From positions 1 through 5,925 of the forward strand of contig CAMVRW010000154.1 of assembly GCA_947169985.1 (NCBI GenBank): a stretch of DNA of 5,925 bases. The letters run 5' to 3'. The notes beneath the pieces were generated by a model. That model made no database searches. It was not told where the DNA came from and saw only the letters and a program-made list of their open reading frames with translations. The position numbers and the translations under genes are program-made. Within the stretch, counting starts at the first letter, position 1; each line of letters opens with the position of its first letter. Below are positions 1 through 5,558 of this stretch, piece after piece. The stretch is from an uncultured Butyrivibrio sp. (GTDB lineage Bacteria; Bacillota; Clostridia; Lachnospirales; Lachnospiraceae).

Positions 1-235
1 CACCAGCCTGACCTGTTGTGCCGCCACCTCTTACAGTTACAACTACGTCGAACTTGTCTGATGTCTCTGTAGCAACGAGAGGCTGACGAACGATAACCTT
101 AAGAGTCTCAAGACCAAAATACTCATCGATAGGTCTCTTGTTGATTGTTATATTTCCATTTCCGGATACAAGGTATACTCTAGCGATTGACTTTTTTCTT
201 CTACCTGTTCCGTAGTAATTAGCTGACTTTGCCAT
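1..235 (-). CDS. rpsI: 30S ribosomal protein S9 (uS9), N-terminal part, cut by the window edge
   Basis: S9 is a small-subunit ribosomal protein of the 30S head whose C-terminal tail reaches the P-site tRNA. About 78 residues from the start are visible, and the rest lies beyond position 1. The family is usually about 130 residues. The protein begins [20 protein letters not shown], with the conserved GTGRRK..(S)IARV block, then the [13 protein letters not shown] segment and the RGGG.(T/S)GQAG segment near the cut, all typical of uS9. The ATG at 235 has a good Shine-Dalgarno site, AAAGGAG at 244-250, at 8-nt spacing. Only 26 nt separate it from the rplM stop codon, with no promoter or terminator between them, so it is co-transcribed with rplM as in nearly all bacteria. 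Nothing odd is seen in the visible part. Confidence 0.97.
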   Translation of the reverse strand, partial: MAKSANYYGTGRRKKSIARVYLVSGNGNITINKRPIDEYFGLETLKVIVRQPLVATETSDKFDVVVTVRGGGTTGQAG

Positions 236-261
236 TGTATGTTCTCCTTTCGATTACCCGA

Positions 262-690
262 TTAAAATGTTAACTCTTCAGGCTTCTGAGCTGCGTGTGG
301 GTGCTCAGCACCAGCGTATACGTGAAGCTTGCCATACATCTCTCTTCCAAGAGATCCCTTAGGAAGCATTCCCTTTACAGCGTGCTCAATAACTCTCTCA
401 GGGTGATCCTGGAGCATCTGGCGAAGTGTGAACTCCTTGTGATGTCCAACATACTCTGTGTGGTGCCAATACATCTTCTGATCAAGCTTCTTACCAGTTA
501 CTTTGATCTTCTCTGCATTGATAACGATTACATAATCACCTGTGTCGATGTTAGGTGTGTAGATTGGCTTGTTCTTTCCTCTAAGTACGTTTGCTACGTT
601 AGAAGCAAGACGTCCAAGTGTCATATCAGTAGCATCAACTACATACCACTTCTTCTCTACTGTAGTTGCACTAGGCATAAAAGTATTCAT
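262..690 (-). CDS. rplM: 50S ribosomal protein L13 (uL13)
   Basis: L13 is an early-assembly large-subunit protein that binds 23S rRNA. The 142-residue length equals that of E. coli L13, and the whole chain matches the family: [16 protein letters not shown] near residues 15-30, [18 protein letters not shown] in the middle, and [13 protein letters not shown] followed by [17 protein letters not shown] at the C-terminus. The ATG at 690 has a strong GGAGG Shine-Dalgarno (698-702) at 7-nt spacing. An internal ATG four codons later (MPSATT) is a weaker choice because it lacks such a site. The gene has its own consensus promoter and a long structured leader upstream, and forms the rplM-rpsI pair with the next gene. 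L13 synthesis is feedback-controlled in some bacteria; whether that applies here is inference from the leader only. Confidence 0.99.
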   Translation of the reverse strand: MNTFMPSATTVEKKWYVVDATDMTLGRLASNVANVLRGKNKPIYTPNIDTGDYVIVINAEKIKVTGKKLDQKMYWHHTEYVGHHKEFTLRQMLQDHPERVIEHAVKGMLPKGSLGREMYGKLHVYAGAEHPHAAQKPEELTF

Positions 691-851
691 TGTGTTTCCT
701 CCATAGATTAGAGCAATTACTTAATTTGTTACTTTCCATGGAACCCTTCACCTGATTCCACAGTATATGAACATACTGAAGCTTACCGGGACATCAATAT
801 GTCACTTGCATTGTCATGCGGGCATAGTTATAGAATAAACTTTGTCACGCG
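691..851 (-). promoter_or_regulatory. structured 5' leader of rplM, candidate L13-type leader
   Basis: Between the expected transcription start (about 851) and the rplM ATG lies about 160 nt with no credible gene. In the RNA sense it can form a 5-bp hairpin GACAT-ATTG-ATGTC (790-803), a perfect 6-bp hairpin CAGTAT...ATACTG (761-778), and a 6-bp stem GGAATC/GGTTCC (754-759 with 740-745, one G-U pair). The palindrome TTCCATGGAA (734-743) overlaps the last stem. Part of it (738-742) can also pair with ATGGA (700-704), which includes part of the ribosome-binding site. No U-tracted terminator is visible, so any control would act on translation or RNA stability. An L13 leader family is known upstream of rplM in low-GC Gram-positives; I could not test this sequence against that model. 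Confidence 0.5.
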
Positions 852-857
852 AAAGAT

Positions 858-887
858 ATTATATGACGATTTACCAACTTTTGTCAA
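858..887 (-). promoter_or_regulatory. consensus vegetative promoter for rplM-rpsI
   Basis: On the minus strand a perfect -35 box TTGACA (882-887) is followed after 18 bp by a perfect -10 box TATAAT (858-863). Transcription should begin near 851. The -35 box overlaps the truA stop codon (884-886), so the promoter is built into the end of the upstream gene. This gives rplM-rpsI a strong start independent of the ecf-truA transcript, although no terminator after truA blocks read-through. Confidence 0.87.
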
Positions 888-1696
888 CAGATATTTGCAT
901 TTTCCAAAGGTTTTTCACCGGGTTCGGGAATCCCCTCAAGGAACCTGTATTTTATTAGGAAAAGACCCTGTGGAGGCGCTGTAGGTCCTGCTGCCGACCT
1001 GTCTTTTGCATCCAGCATCTTCACTATGTCAGAAGGCTCGCCCTTTCCCCTTCCGATCTGTAAAAGAGTTCCTGCAATGATCCTGACCATATTATATAAA
1101 AAGCCGTTTCCGGTCACTGAGATAACCACCTCATCTCCACGCCTTTCGACTCTCACATTCTTAATGGTCCTGACATGAGAAAGAGCCTGGGATTCAGTGT
1201 TGCAAAAGCTGGTGAAATCGTGCTCTCCCACCAGATAATTTCCTGCCTCCTGCATTCTTTCAACATCTAACTCCATATTGAAATGGTAGGTGTAAAGGCG
1301 CTTAACCGGCACTTCCATTTTGGAATTCAGTACCCTGTATTCATAGGTCTTTTCCGTATCGCAGTGCCTTGGATGAAACCACAGCGCCACCTCTTTAGAC
1401 TCTACCACCCTAATATCCTCAGGAAGTATATGATTCAGAGCGTAAGAAAACCTGTCTCCTGGAATGGTGGATTCCGTATCAAAAACAGCTATGTTTCCGT
1501 AAGCATGGACTCCGGAATCAGTCCTGCTGGCACCTATGACCTGAACTTCTTCTCCGGTAAGCCCGTGAATAGCCCTGTTAAGCATCTCTTCAATTGTATT
1601 GTGGGTGCTGGTCTGAAGCGCCCAGCCGTTATAGGCAGTTCCGTCATAGGACACCACCAACATTATCCTGCGTTTATTAGGCATCTCTTTTCCCAT
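884..1696 (-). CDS. truA: tRNA pseudouridine(38-40) synthase TruA
   Basis: TruA converts uridines 38-40 in the tRNA anticodon arm to pseudouridine, in the cytoplasm. With the ATG at 1696 the product is 270 residues, a normal family length. The N-terminal strand with SYDGTAYNGW leads to the catalytic motif RTDSGVHA, whose aspartate is residue 60, as in E. coli TruA. Other family blocks are FHPRHCDTEKTYEYRV (about 108-123), GEHDFTSF, GNGFLYNMVRIIAGTL (about 198-213) and AGPTAPPQGLFL near the end. About 20 residues after this block form a non-conserved tail, and its last codons carry the rplM -35 box. The start at 1696 lies 1 nt after the ecfT stop with a modest AGG upstream. An ATG at 1684 is a fair alternative. 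A TTG at 1720 would overlap ecfT and add residues the family lacks. Confidence 0.96.
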   Translation of the reverse strand: MGKEMPNKRRIMLVVSYDGTAYNGWALQTSTHNTIEEMLNRAIHGLTGEEVQVIGASRTDSGVHAYGNIAVFDTESTIPGDRFSYALNHILPEDIRVVESKEVALWFHPRHCDTEKTYEYRVLNSKMEVPVKRLYTYHFNMELDVERMQEAGNYLVGEHDFTSFCNTESQALSHVRTIKNVRVERRGDEVVISVTGNGFLYNMVRIIAGTLLQIGRGKGEPSDIVKMLDAKDRSAAGPTAPPQGLFLIKYRFLEGIPEPGEKPLENANIC

Positions 1697-1697
1697 A

Positions 1698-2504
1698 TTA
1701 CCTGAACAGAATTCTTCCAAACACTATAACCAGAGCCACAAACAGAACAATGACAAGATATCCGATAGCATCCCTTTTCTTGTAGATAAGGGGCTTCATC
1801 TTGGTCCTGCCCTCGCCTCCGCGGTAGCATCTGGCCTCCATAGCCATGGCCAGATCGTTGGCTCTTCTAAAGGCCGAAATAAATAGTGGCACTAAAAGAG
1901 GTATAAGACTCTTTGCCCTTTGTATAAGAGAACCACTCTCGAAATCCGCTCCCCTGGCCATCTGGGCCTTCATGATCTTGTCCGTCTCTTCCATGAGGAT
2001 AGGTATAAACCTCAGGGCAATGGACATCATCATTGATATCTCGTGAACCGGAACCCTTATCTTCTTAAGAGGGTTCAGAAGGTTCTCCAGTCCGTCAGTC
2101 AGGTTGTTGGGAGTGGTAGTCAGGGTCATCAGAGAGGAGCCTGTAATAAGGAACACCAGCCTGATTCCCATCATCGCAGCCAGCTTAATTCCTTCCTTAG
2201 TTATCTGAAACTTCCAAAAGCTAAATATAGCCTCTCCCGGCGTCAAAAACAGGTTGAATACCATAGTTATAAGGAGCAGGAAAAAGATTGCCTTCATGCC
2301 CCTGAAAATGAATTTGGGAGGCACATTTGACAGCTTTATGCAGATAACAAGAAAAAGTCCTGCAATAGCGTAACCTATGAAGTTTTTCACCAAAAACAGG
2401 GAAATAATAAAGGAGAAGGTCCCCACGATCTTAACCCTCGGGTCAAGACGATGGATCACTGACTCTGTCCTATAATATTGTCCCAGTGTAATATCTCTTA
2501 GCAT
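1698..2504 (-). CDS. ecfT: ECF transporter transmembrane energy-coupling protein EcfT
   Basis: EcfT is the membrane scaffold that links the two ATPases EcfA1/EcfA2 to exchangeable substrate-binding S components, for uptake of vitamins and other micronutrients. The 268-residue length is normal. Hydrophobic segments are visible at about 27-40, 43-58, 71-87, 112-127 and 245-265. The cytoplasmic coupling region carries both signature motifs: MARGADF (Ala-Arg-Gly at 183-185) and EARCYRGGEGRT (about 223-233), the second with Cys instead of the usual Gly in A-R-G. These arginines contact the ATPases in known structures. The N-terminal LGQYY...IHRLDPRVKI segment is also typical. The ATG at 2504 overlaps the ecfA2 stop by 7 nt (ATGCTAA) and has only a weak Shine-Dalgarno, so translational coupling is likely. 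No S component lies in the window, which fits a group II module. Confidence 0.96.
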   Translation of the reverse strand: MLRDITLGQYYRTESVIHRLDPRVKIVGTFSFIISLFLVKNFIGYAIAGLFLVICIKLSNVPPKFIFRGMKAIFFLLLITMVFNLFLTPGEAIFSFWKFQITKEGIKLAAMMGIRLVFLITGSSLMTLTTTPNNLTDGLENLLNPLKKIRVPVHEISMMMSIALRFIPILMEETDKIMKAQMARGADFESGSLIQRAKSLIPLLVPLFISAFRRANDLAMAMEARCYRGGEGRTKMKPLIYKKRDAIGYLVIVLFVALVIVFGRILFR

Positions 2505-3349
2505 TTACCAAACGCCTTCAGTATCTCTTTTTTTGCTTCCTCCAATGTGGTAACGCCTGTGTCCACATCAAAGCCTGCTTCACGCAGTTCCTGCATGCAA
2601 TATGTCACCTGGGGAGCAGCAAGTCCTATCTCCTCAAGCTCTTTTACATGGGAAAAGACATCTCGAGGCTCCGCATCAAAAGCTACGCGCCCCTTGTTCA
2701 TTACAATTATCCTCTCAACATAATCCGCCACGTCTTCCATGCTGTGGCTTACCAGGATTATGGTGATGTTCATCTTTTTATGAAGATCAGATATCAGATT
2801 AAGGATATCCTCTCTTCCCTTCGGATCAAGACCCGCTGTGGGCTCGTCCAGGATCAACACCCGGGGCTTCATGGCAAGAACGCCTGCTATGGCAACACGT
2901 CTCTTTTGTCCTCCCGAAAGGTCAAAGGGTGACTGATAAAAGTAGGTGGCATCAAATCCAACCTGCTCCAGAGCTTCAAAAGCTCTAAGCTCCACTTCCT
3001 TCTGGGGAAGTCCAAGGTTCTTTGGCCCAAAGCATACATCCTTAAAGCAATCTGTCTCAAAGAGCTGATGCTCCGGGTACTGGAAAACCAGTCCCACATT
3101 GGATCTGAGCTTCTTCTTATCGTAGCCCTGCTCGTTTATGTCCTCATTATCAAAAAAGACATTTCCGCTGCTGGGTTTTATCAGACCGTTCATATGCTGT
3201 ATCAGCGTTGACTTACCTGAACCTGTATGTCCGATAAGGCCGATAAACTGACCATCAGGAATCTTAAGGTTTACATCGATAAGGGCCGGATGTGCCATGG
3301 CCGTATCTTCATCGTATATGTAATTCAAATGATTAATGATTATCGACAT
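2498..3349 (-). CDS. ecfA2: ECF transporter ATP-binding protein EcfA2
   Basis: This is the second ATPase of the ECF energising module; it pairs with EcfA1 and drives EcfT. At 283 residues it is full length. ABC motifs in order are Walker A GHTGSGKST (40-48), Q-loop glutamine 90 in VFQYPEHQLF, signature LSGGQ (144-148), Walker B VLILDEP (164-170, catalytic Glu169), D-loop GLD (173-175) and switch His202 in SHSMED. All catalytic residues are present. The GLDPKGRED sequence after Walker B and its place after another EcfA gene favour the A2 assignment. The ATG at 3349 overlaps the end of ecfA1 by 10 nt and is served by GGAGG at 3360-3364 (10-nt spacing). The C-terminal region after about residue 240 is the extension typical of EcfA proteins. 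Confidence 0.96.
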   Translation of the reverse strand: MSIIINHLNYIYDEDTAMAHPALIDVNLKIPDGQFIGLIGHTGSGKSTLIQHMNGLIKPSSGNVFFDNEDINEQGYDKKKLRSNVGLVFQYPEHQLFETDCFKDVCFGPKNLGLPQKEVELRAFEALEQVGFDATYFYQSPFDLSGGQKRRVAIAGVLAMKPRVLILDEPTAGLDPKGREDILNLISDLHKKMNITIILVSHSMEDVADYVERIIVMNKGRVAFDAEPRDVFSHVKELEEIGLAAPQVTYCMQELREAGFDVDTGVTTLEEAKKEILKAFGKC

Positions 3350-4194
3350 GCTTTCAGAGCCTCCACCAGCTCTTTTCTCGTAAGTATGGGCTCAGGAATT
3401 GGAAGTCCGCTTTTCCTAAGCTCATGGGCAAGAAGTGTCACCTGAGGAACCCCCAGCTTAAGCTCTTTGAGCTTATCCACCTGGGCAAAGATCTCCCTTG
3501 GAGTTCCCTCCATAACAACCTTTCCCTTATCCATAACAAAGACTTTATCAGCATCCACCACCTCTTCCATGTAGTGGGTGATAAGGATTATAGTGATGTT
3601 CTCAACCTGATTAAGGGCTCTGGCAGCTCTTATTACCTCTCTTCGGCCATTGGGGTCAAGCATGGCTGTAGGCTCGTCCATAATGATGCATTTGGGGTGC
3701 ATAGCGATTACTCCGGCTATGGATACCCTCTGCTTCTGTCCGCCTGACAGGTGATTAGGAGATGACTTTCTGAACTGGTCCATTCTGACAGCCTTAAGGC
3801 TTTCATCTACTCTCTCCCAGATCTCTTCAGTGGGAACCCCCATATTCTCAGGGCCAAAGCCTACGTCCTCTTCAACAACCTGGCCAATGATCTGGTTGTC
3901 AGGGTTCTGGAAGATCATTCCGGCTTCCTGTCTAACATCCCAGAGATGCTCGTCATCCTCAGTGAGCATTCCATCCACATAAACTTCTCCCTCAGTAGGA
4001 TAAAGAAGTGCATTGAAGTGCTTGGCAAGAGTGGACTTTCCGGAGCCGTTATGACCCAAAATAGCAATAAACTGCCCCGGCTCCACGTTGAGGTTCACGT
4101 TGTCAACAGCTCTGGTTATGCCCTCAACATTGCCCTCTTCGTCGCGCCTAATATATTCAAATACAAGTTTATCTGTACGAATCATCTTCTTCAT
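3340..4194 (-). CDS. ecfA1: ECF transporter ATP-binding protein EcfA1
   Basis: This is the first ATPase of the ECF module, hydrolysing ATP at the inner face of the membrane in a heterodimer with EcfA2. With the chosen start it has 284 residues. Motifs are Walker A GHNGSGKST (47-55), Q-loop Gln96 in IFQNPDNQ, signature LSGGQ (149-153), Walker B CIIMDEP (169-175, catalytic Glu174), the D-loop MLDPNGRREV characteristic of A1 subunits, and switch His207. The ATG at 4194 is preferred because GGAG stands 6 nt upstream. An in-frame ATG at 4227 has no convincing ribosome-binding site and lies only a few bases after the predicted transcription start. A third ATG at 4185 is also possible. The usual upstream gene rplQ is here separated by an inverted peptidase gene, and the ecf operon has its own promoter. 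Confidence 0.95.
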   Translation of the reverse strand: MKKMIRTDKLVFEYIRRDEEGNVEGITRAVDNVNLNVEPGQFIAILGHNGSGKSTLAKHFNALLYPTEGEVYVDGMLTEDDEHLWDVRQEAGMIFQNPDNQIIGQVVEEDVGFGPENMGVPTEEIWERVDESLKAVRMDQFRKSSPNHLSGGQKQRVSIAGVIAMHPKCIIMDEPTAMLDPNGRREVIRAARALNQVENITIILITHYMEEVVDADKVFVMDKGKVVMEGTPREIFAQVDKLKELKLGVPQVTLLAHELRKSGLPIPEPILTRKELVEALKACR

Positions 4195-4241
4195 ATATTT
4201 CTCCAAAAATGCCTGTTTCAAATGCATTCCGGCACTTGCCT

Positions 4242-4270
4242 ATTTTACTAAATCCAGGGCAATATTACAA
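4242..4270 (-). promoter_or_regulatory. putative promoter of the ecfA1-ecfA2-ecfT-truA operon
   Basis: On the minus strand, TTGTAA (4265-4270, four of six matches to the -35 consensus) and TAAAAT (4242-4247, five of six to the -10 consensus) are separated by 17 bp. The expected transcription start near 4235 leaves a leader of about 41 nt before the ATG at 4194. A local promoter is expected because the neighbouring peptidase gene is transcribed the other way and a strong terminator follows rplQ. Confidence 0.65.
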
Positions 4271-4290
4271 CTGTGCAGGTCTCTAAAATG

Positions 4291-4299
4291 TGGTAGAAT
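4291..4299 (+). promoter_or_regulatory. putative extended -10 promoter of the M15 peptidase gene
   Basis: TGGTAGAAT matches an extended -10 element (TG-n-TAnAAT), with TAGAAT at 4294-4299. No good -35 box lies at the right distance; TGTGCA (4272-4277) is the best and is poor. Transcription would begin near 4306, giving a leader of about 50 nt before the ATG at 4356. The direct repeat TGGTCA (4308-4313 and 4321-4326) lies in this leader, but its meaning is unknown. Confidence 0.45.
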
Positions 4300-4355
4300 T
4301 TAGATGTTGGTCAGCATTACTGGTCATCGATTTTTTGATATATCGGAGACGCATC

Positions 4356-5357
4356 ATGAACAAAAAACTACTTAAGGACTTAGCACTCCTGGCAGGCGTG
4401 ATCATCATAGCAGCTGCCGGCGCAAGATATTTAGGTGGAGGAGAGACTTTGACAGATTATGCCATTAAGAATCCGGAAAAAGCTGGGGTTGCCAGTTCCC
4501 AAGTTATAGAAAGAGAATCAGCCACATATGTTACTTCAAATATCTCTGATGCAGTAACAAGCGGCTCTCAGGATACCAGTTCAACCTCAGAAAAAGAAAC
4601 ATCAGCCAAAACAGACGATTCTTTCAGTACTGCATCTGGGACAGGAACCGCTGCAAGTTCATCTGAAACCACTTCAGCATCAAGCGATTCAGCAAGTGCA
4701 GCTTCAGTCGCAAGCGCCGGCTCCTCAGCTCAAAGTGAGAGCGCAGGTAACGACATCTCCCCTGACCGCGTGACCTATAAAGAGGGCTTCTATTATGAGC
4801 CCATCTCAAATGAGATTTTCAGCCGAATCTCCGGAATTTCATATCCGGTTGACTGCACTGTCCCTATTGATGAACTTCGCTATGTTGGTCTTTTATATGT
4901 GGATTTTAATGGAAACACCAAGAACGGCGAACTTATCTGCAATAAAGATCTGGCCCAGGATATGGTAGAGATCTTCTACGAGCTGTATACCAATGAATAT
5001 CAGCTTGAAAGCGTCAAGCTGGTGGACGAATTTGGAGGAGATGACACAGCCTCAATGCTGGCAAATAACACTTCATGTTTTAACTATAGAGTTGTTGAAG
5101 GAACCACAAGGCTTTCCAACCATGCATTAGGCAGGGCAATAGATATCAATCCTTTCTACAACCCTTACATCACTTACAACAAAGATGGCTCTGTTAACAT
5201 ATCCCCTGAGGGAAGCGAGGCCTACGCCGACAGAACAGCCCAGTTCCCTTATAAGATAGATGAAAATGATCTGGCCTACAAGCTCTTTAAGGAGCACGGC
5301 TTTAAGTGGGGCGGCAATTGGAATTCGGTTAAAGACTATCAGCACTTTGAGCGTTAG
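4356..5357 (+). CDS. membrane-anchored or secreted M15 family D-Ala-D-Ala carboxypeptidase-like peptidase
   Basis: This is a predicted zinc peptidase acting on peptidoglycan cross-bridge or stem peptides outside the membrane. The 333-residue product starts with a lysine-rich N-terminus and a hydrophobic segment (about 8-25), a signal anchor or signal peptide. A Ser/Thr/Ala-rich low-complexity linker (about 53-132) follows, then a catalytic domain (about 140-333). The domain has the M15 zinc-site pattern: His256 and Asp263 in SNHALGRAIDINP, and His330 with the likely catalytic base Asp327 in DYQHF. It is close to the VanY/Peptidase_M15_4 type (YVDFNGNT..GELICNK, DEFGGDD, NTSCFNYR). Whether it is a carboxypeptidase or an L-Ala-D-Glu endopeptidase cannot be told. 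The ATG at 4356 has GGAG at 4345-4348; a GTG at 4290 lies upstream of the predicted transcription start. The gene is inverted relative to all its neighbours, inside a normally continuous operon. Confidence 0.9.
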   Translation: MNKKLLKDLALLAGVIIIAAAGARYLGGGETLTDYAIKNPEKAGVASSQVIERESATYVTSNISDAVTSGSQDTSSTSEKETSAKTDDSFSTASGTGTAASSSETTSASSDSASAASVASAGSSAQSESAGNDISPDRVTYKEGFYYEPISNEIFSRISGISYPVDCTVPIDELRYVGLLYVDFNGNTKNGELICNKDLAQDMVEIFYELYTNEYQLESVKLVDEFGGDDTASMLANNTSCFNYRVVEGTTRLSNHALGRAIDINPFYNPYITYNKDGSVNISPEGSEAYADRTAQFPYKIDENDLAYKLFKEHGFKWGGNWNSVKDYQHFER

Positions 5358-5371
5358 CTACAAGCCATGCG

Positions 5372-5434
5372 CGAGAATATAATAGGCAATGTGTTGGGAG
5401 CTTGCTCACATAAGCATTGAATATTTTATTCTCG
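5372..5434 (+). other. long imperfect hairpin downstream of the peptidase gene
   Basis: The plus-strand RNA can fold into one long stem. It consists of 8 bp CGAGAATA/TATTCTCG (5372-5379 with 5427-5434), one T-T mismatch, 4 bp AATA/TATT (5381-5384 with 5422-5425), a 2x2 internal loop, 5 bp CAATG/CATTG (5387-5391 with 5415-5419), and an apical GAG-CTTG-CTC (5398-5407). It begins 14 nt after the peptidase stop codon. There is no U-tract, so it is not itself a terminator. It could be a 3'-end structure, part of a small RNA, or the arm of an interspersed palindromic repeat. Confidence 0.6.
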
Positions 5435-5485
5435 GATACGGCGACAGCCGTACAACGAGGAATTTTGGCTCTTTAAAATTCCGAG
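5431..5485 (+). other. two-hairpin domain with closable multibranch stem
   Basis: It contains a perfect 6-bp hairpin TACGGC-GACA-GCCGTA (5437-5452) and a perfect 8-bp hairpin GGAATTTT/AAAATTCC with an 8-nt loop (5459-5482). CTCG (5431-5434) can pair with CGAG at 5456-5459, enclosing the first hairpin, or with CGAG at 5482-5485, enclosing both. The same CTCG is also used by the preceding long hairpin, so these folds exclude each other. No reading frame here has a start codon and ribosome-binding site. Confidence 0.55.
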
Positions 5486-5489
5486 TGGA

Positions 5490-5510
5490 GCGCTTGGCGG
5501 ATTGAAGCGC
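5490..5510 (+). other. hairpin competing with the terminator stem
   Basis: GCGCTT (5490-5495) and AAGCGC (5505-5510) form a perfect 6-bp stem with a 9-nt loop. Its 3' arm shares GCGC with the outer arm of the following terminator, so the outer terminator stem and this hairpin cannot form together in a plus-strand transcript. Confidence 0.5.
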
Positions 5511-5558
5511 ACAAAAGGGATATGGCCAATGCCATATCCCTTTTATAGTGCGCATCAA
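5502..5558. terminator. strong bidirectional terminator between the peptidase gene and rplQ
   Basis: The core is a perfect 14-bp inverted repeat, AAAAGGGATATGGC with its complement (5513-5526 and 5531-5544), closed by a CAAT loop. The arms end in TTTT on both strands, so either transcript has a short U-tract. The dyad extends outward: GCGCAC/GTGCGC (5507-5512 with 5548-5553, a 3-nt bulge on one side), then TTGA/TCAA (5502-5505 with 5555-5558) across one A-A mismatch. The outermost arm includes the rplQ stop codon (5555-5557). The hairpin lies between two convergent genes and should end both transcripts. Confidence 0.9.

Noticed and set aside
295..711. Open frame of 138 codons on the plus strand
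   Set aside because: It lies fully opposite rplM, has no family resemblance and is explained by codon bias of the real gene.
799..984. Plus-strand open frame spanning the truA-rplM gap
   Set aside because: It runs antisense across the rplM promoter and the truA end, with no plausible ribosome-binding site or recognisable protein features.
1698..4194. Search for an adjacent S component or transposase remnants around the ecf genes
   Set aside because: None seen. The three ecf genes overlap tightly with no spare sequence, and no terminal inverted repeats or target duplications are visible.
4308..4326. Direct repeat TGGTCA ... TGGTCA (13 bp from start to start) as a possible operator
   Set aside because: Six-base repeats are common by chance and no known regulator site is matched; it is noted only in the promoter entry.
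4290..4355. Extension of the peptidase gene to a GTG at 4290
   Set aside because: The extension overlaps the -10 element, lacks a ribosome-binding site and would bury the natural signal-anchor N-terminus. The ATG at 4356 has GGAG at proper spacing.
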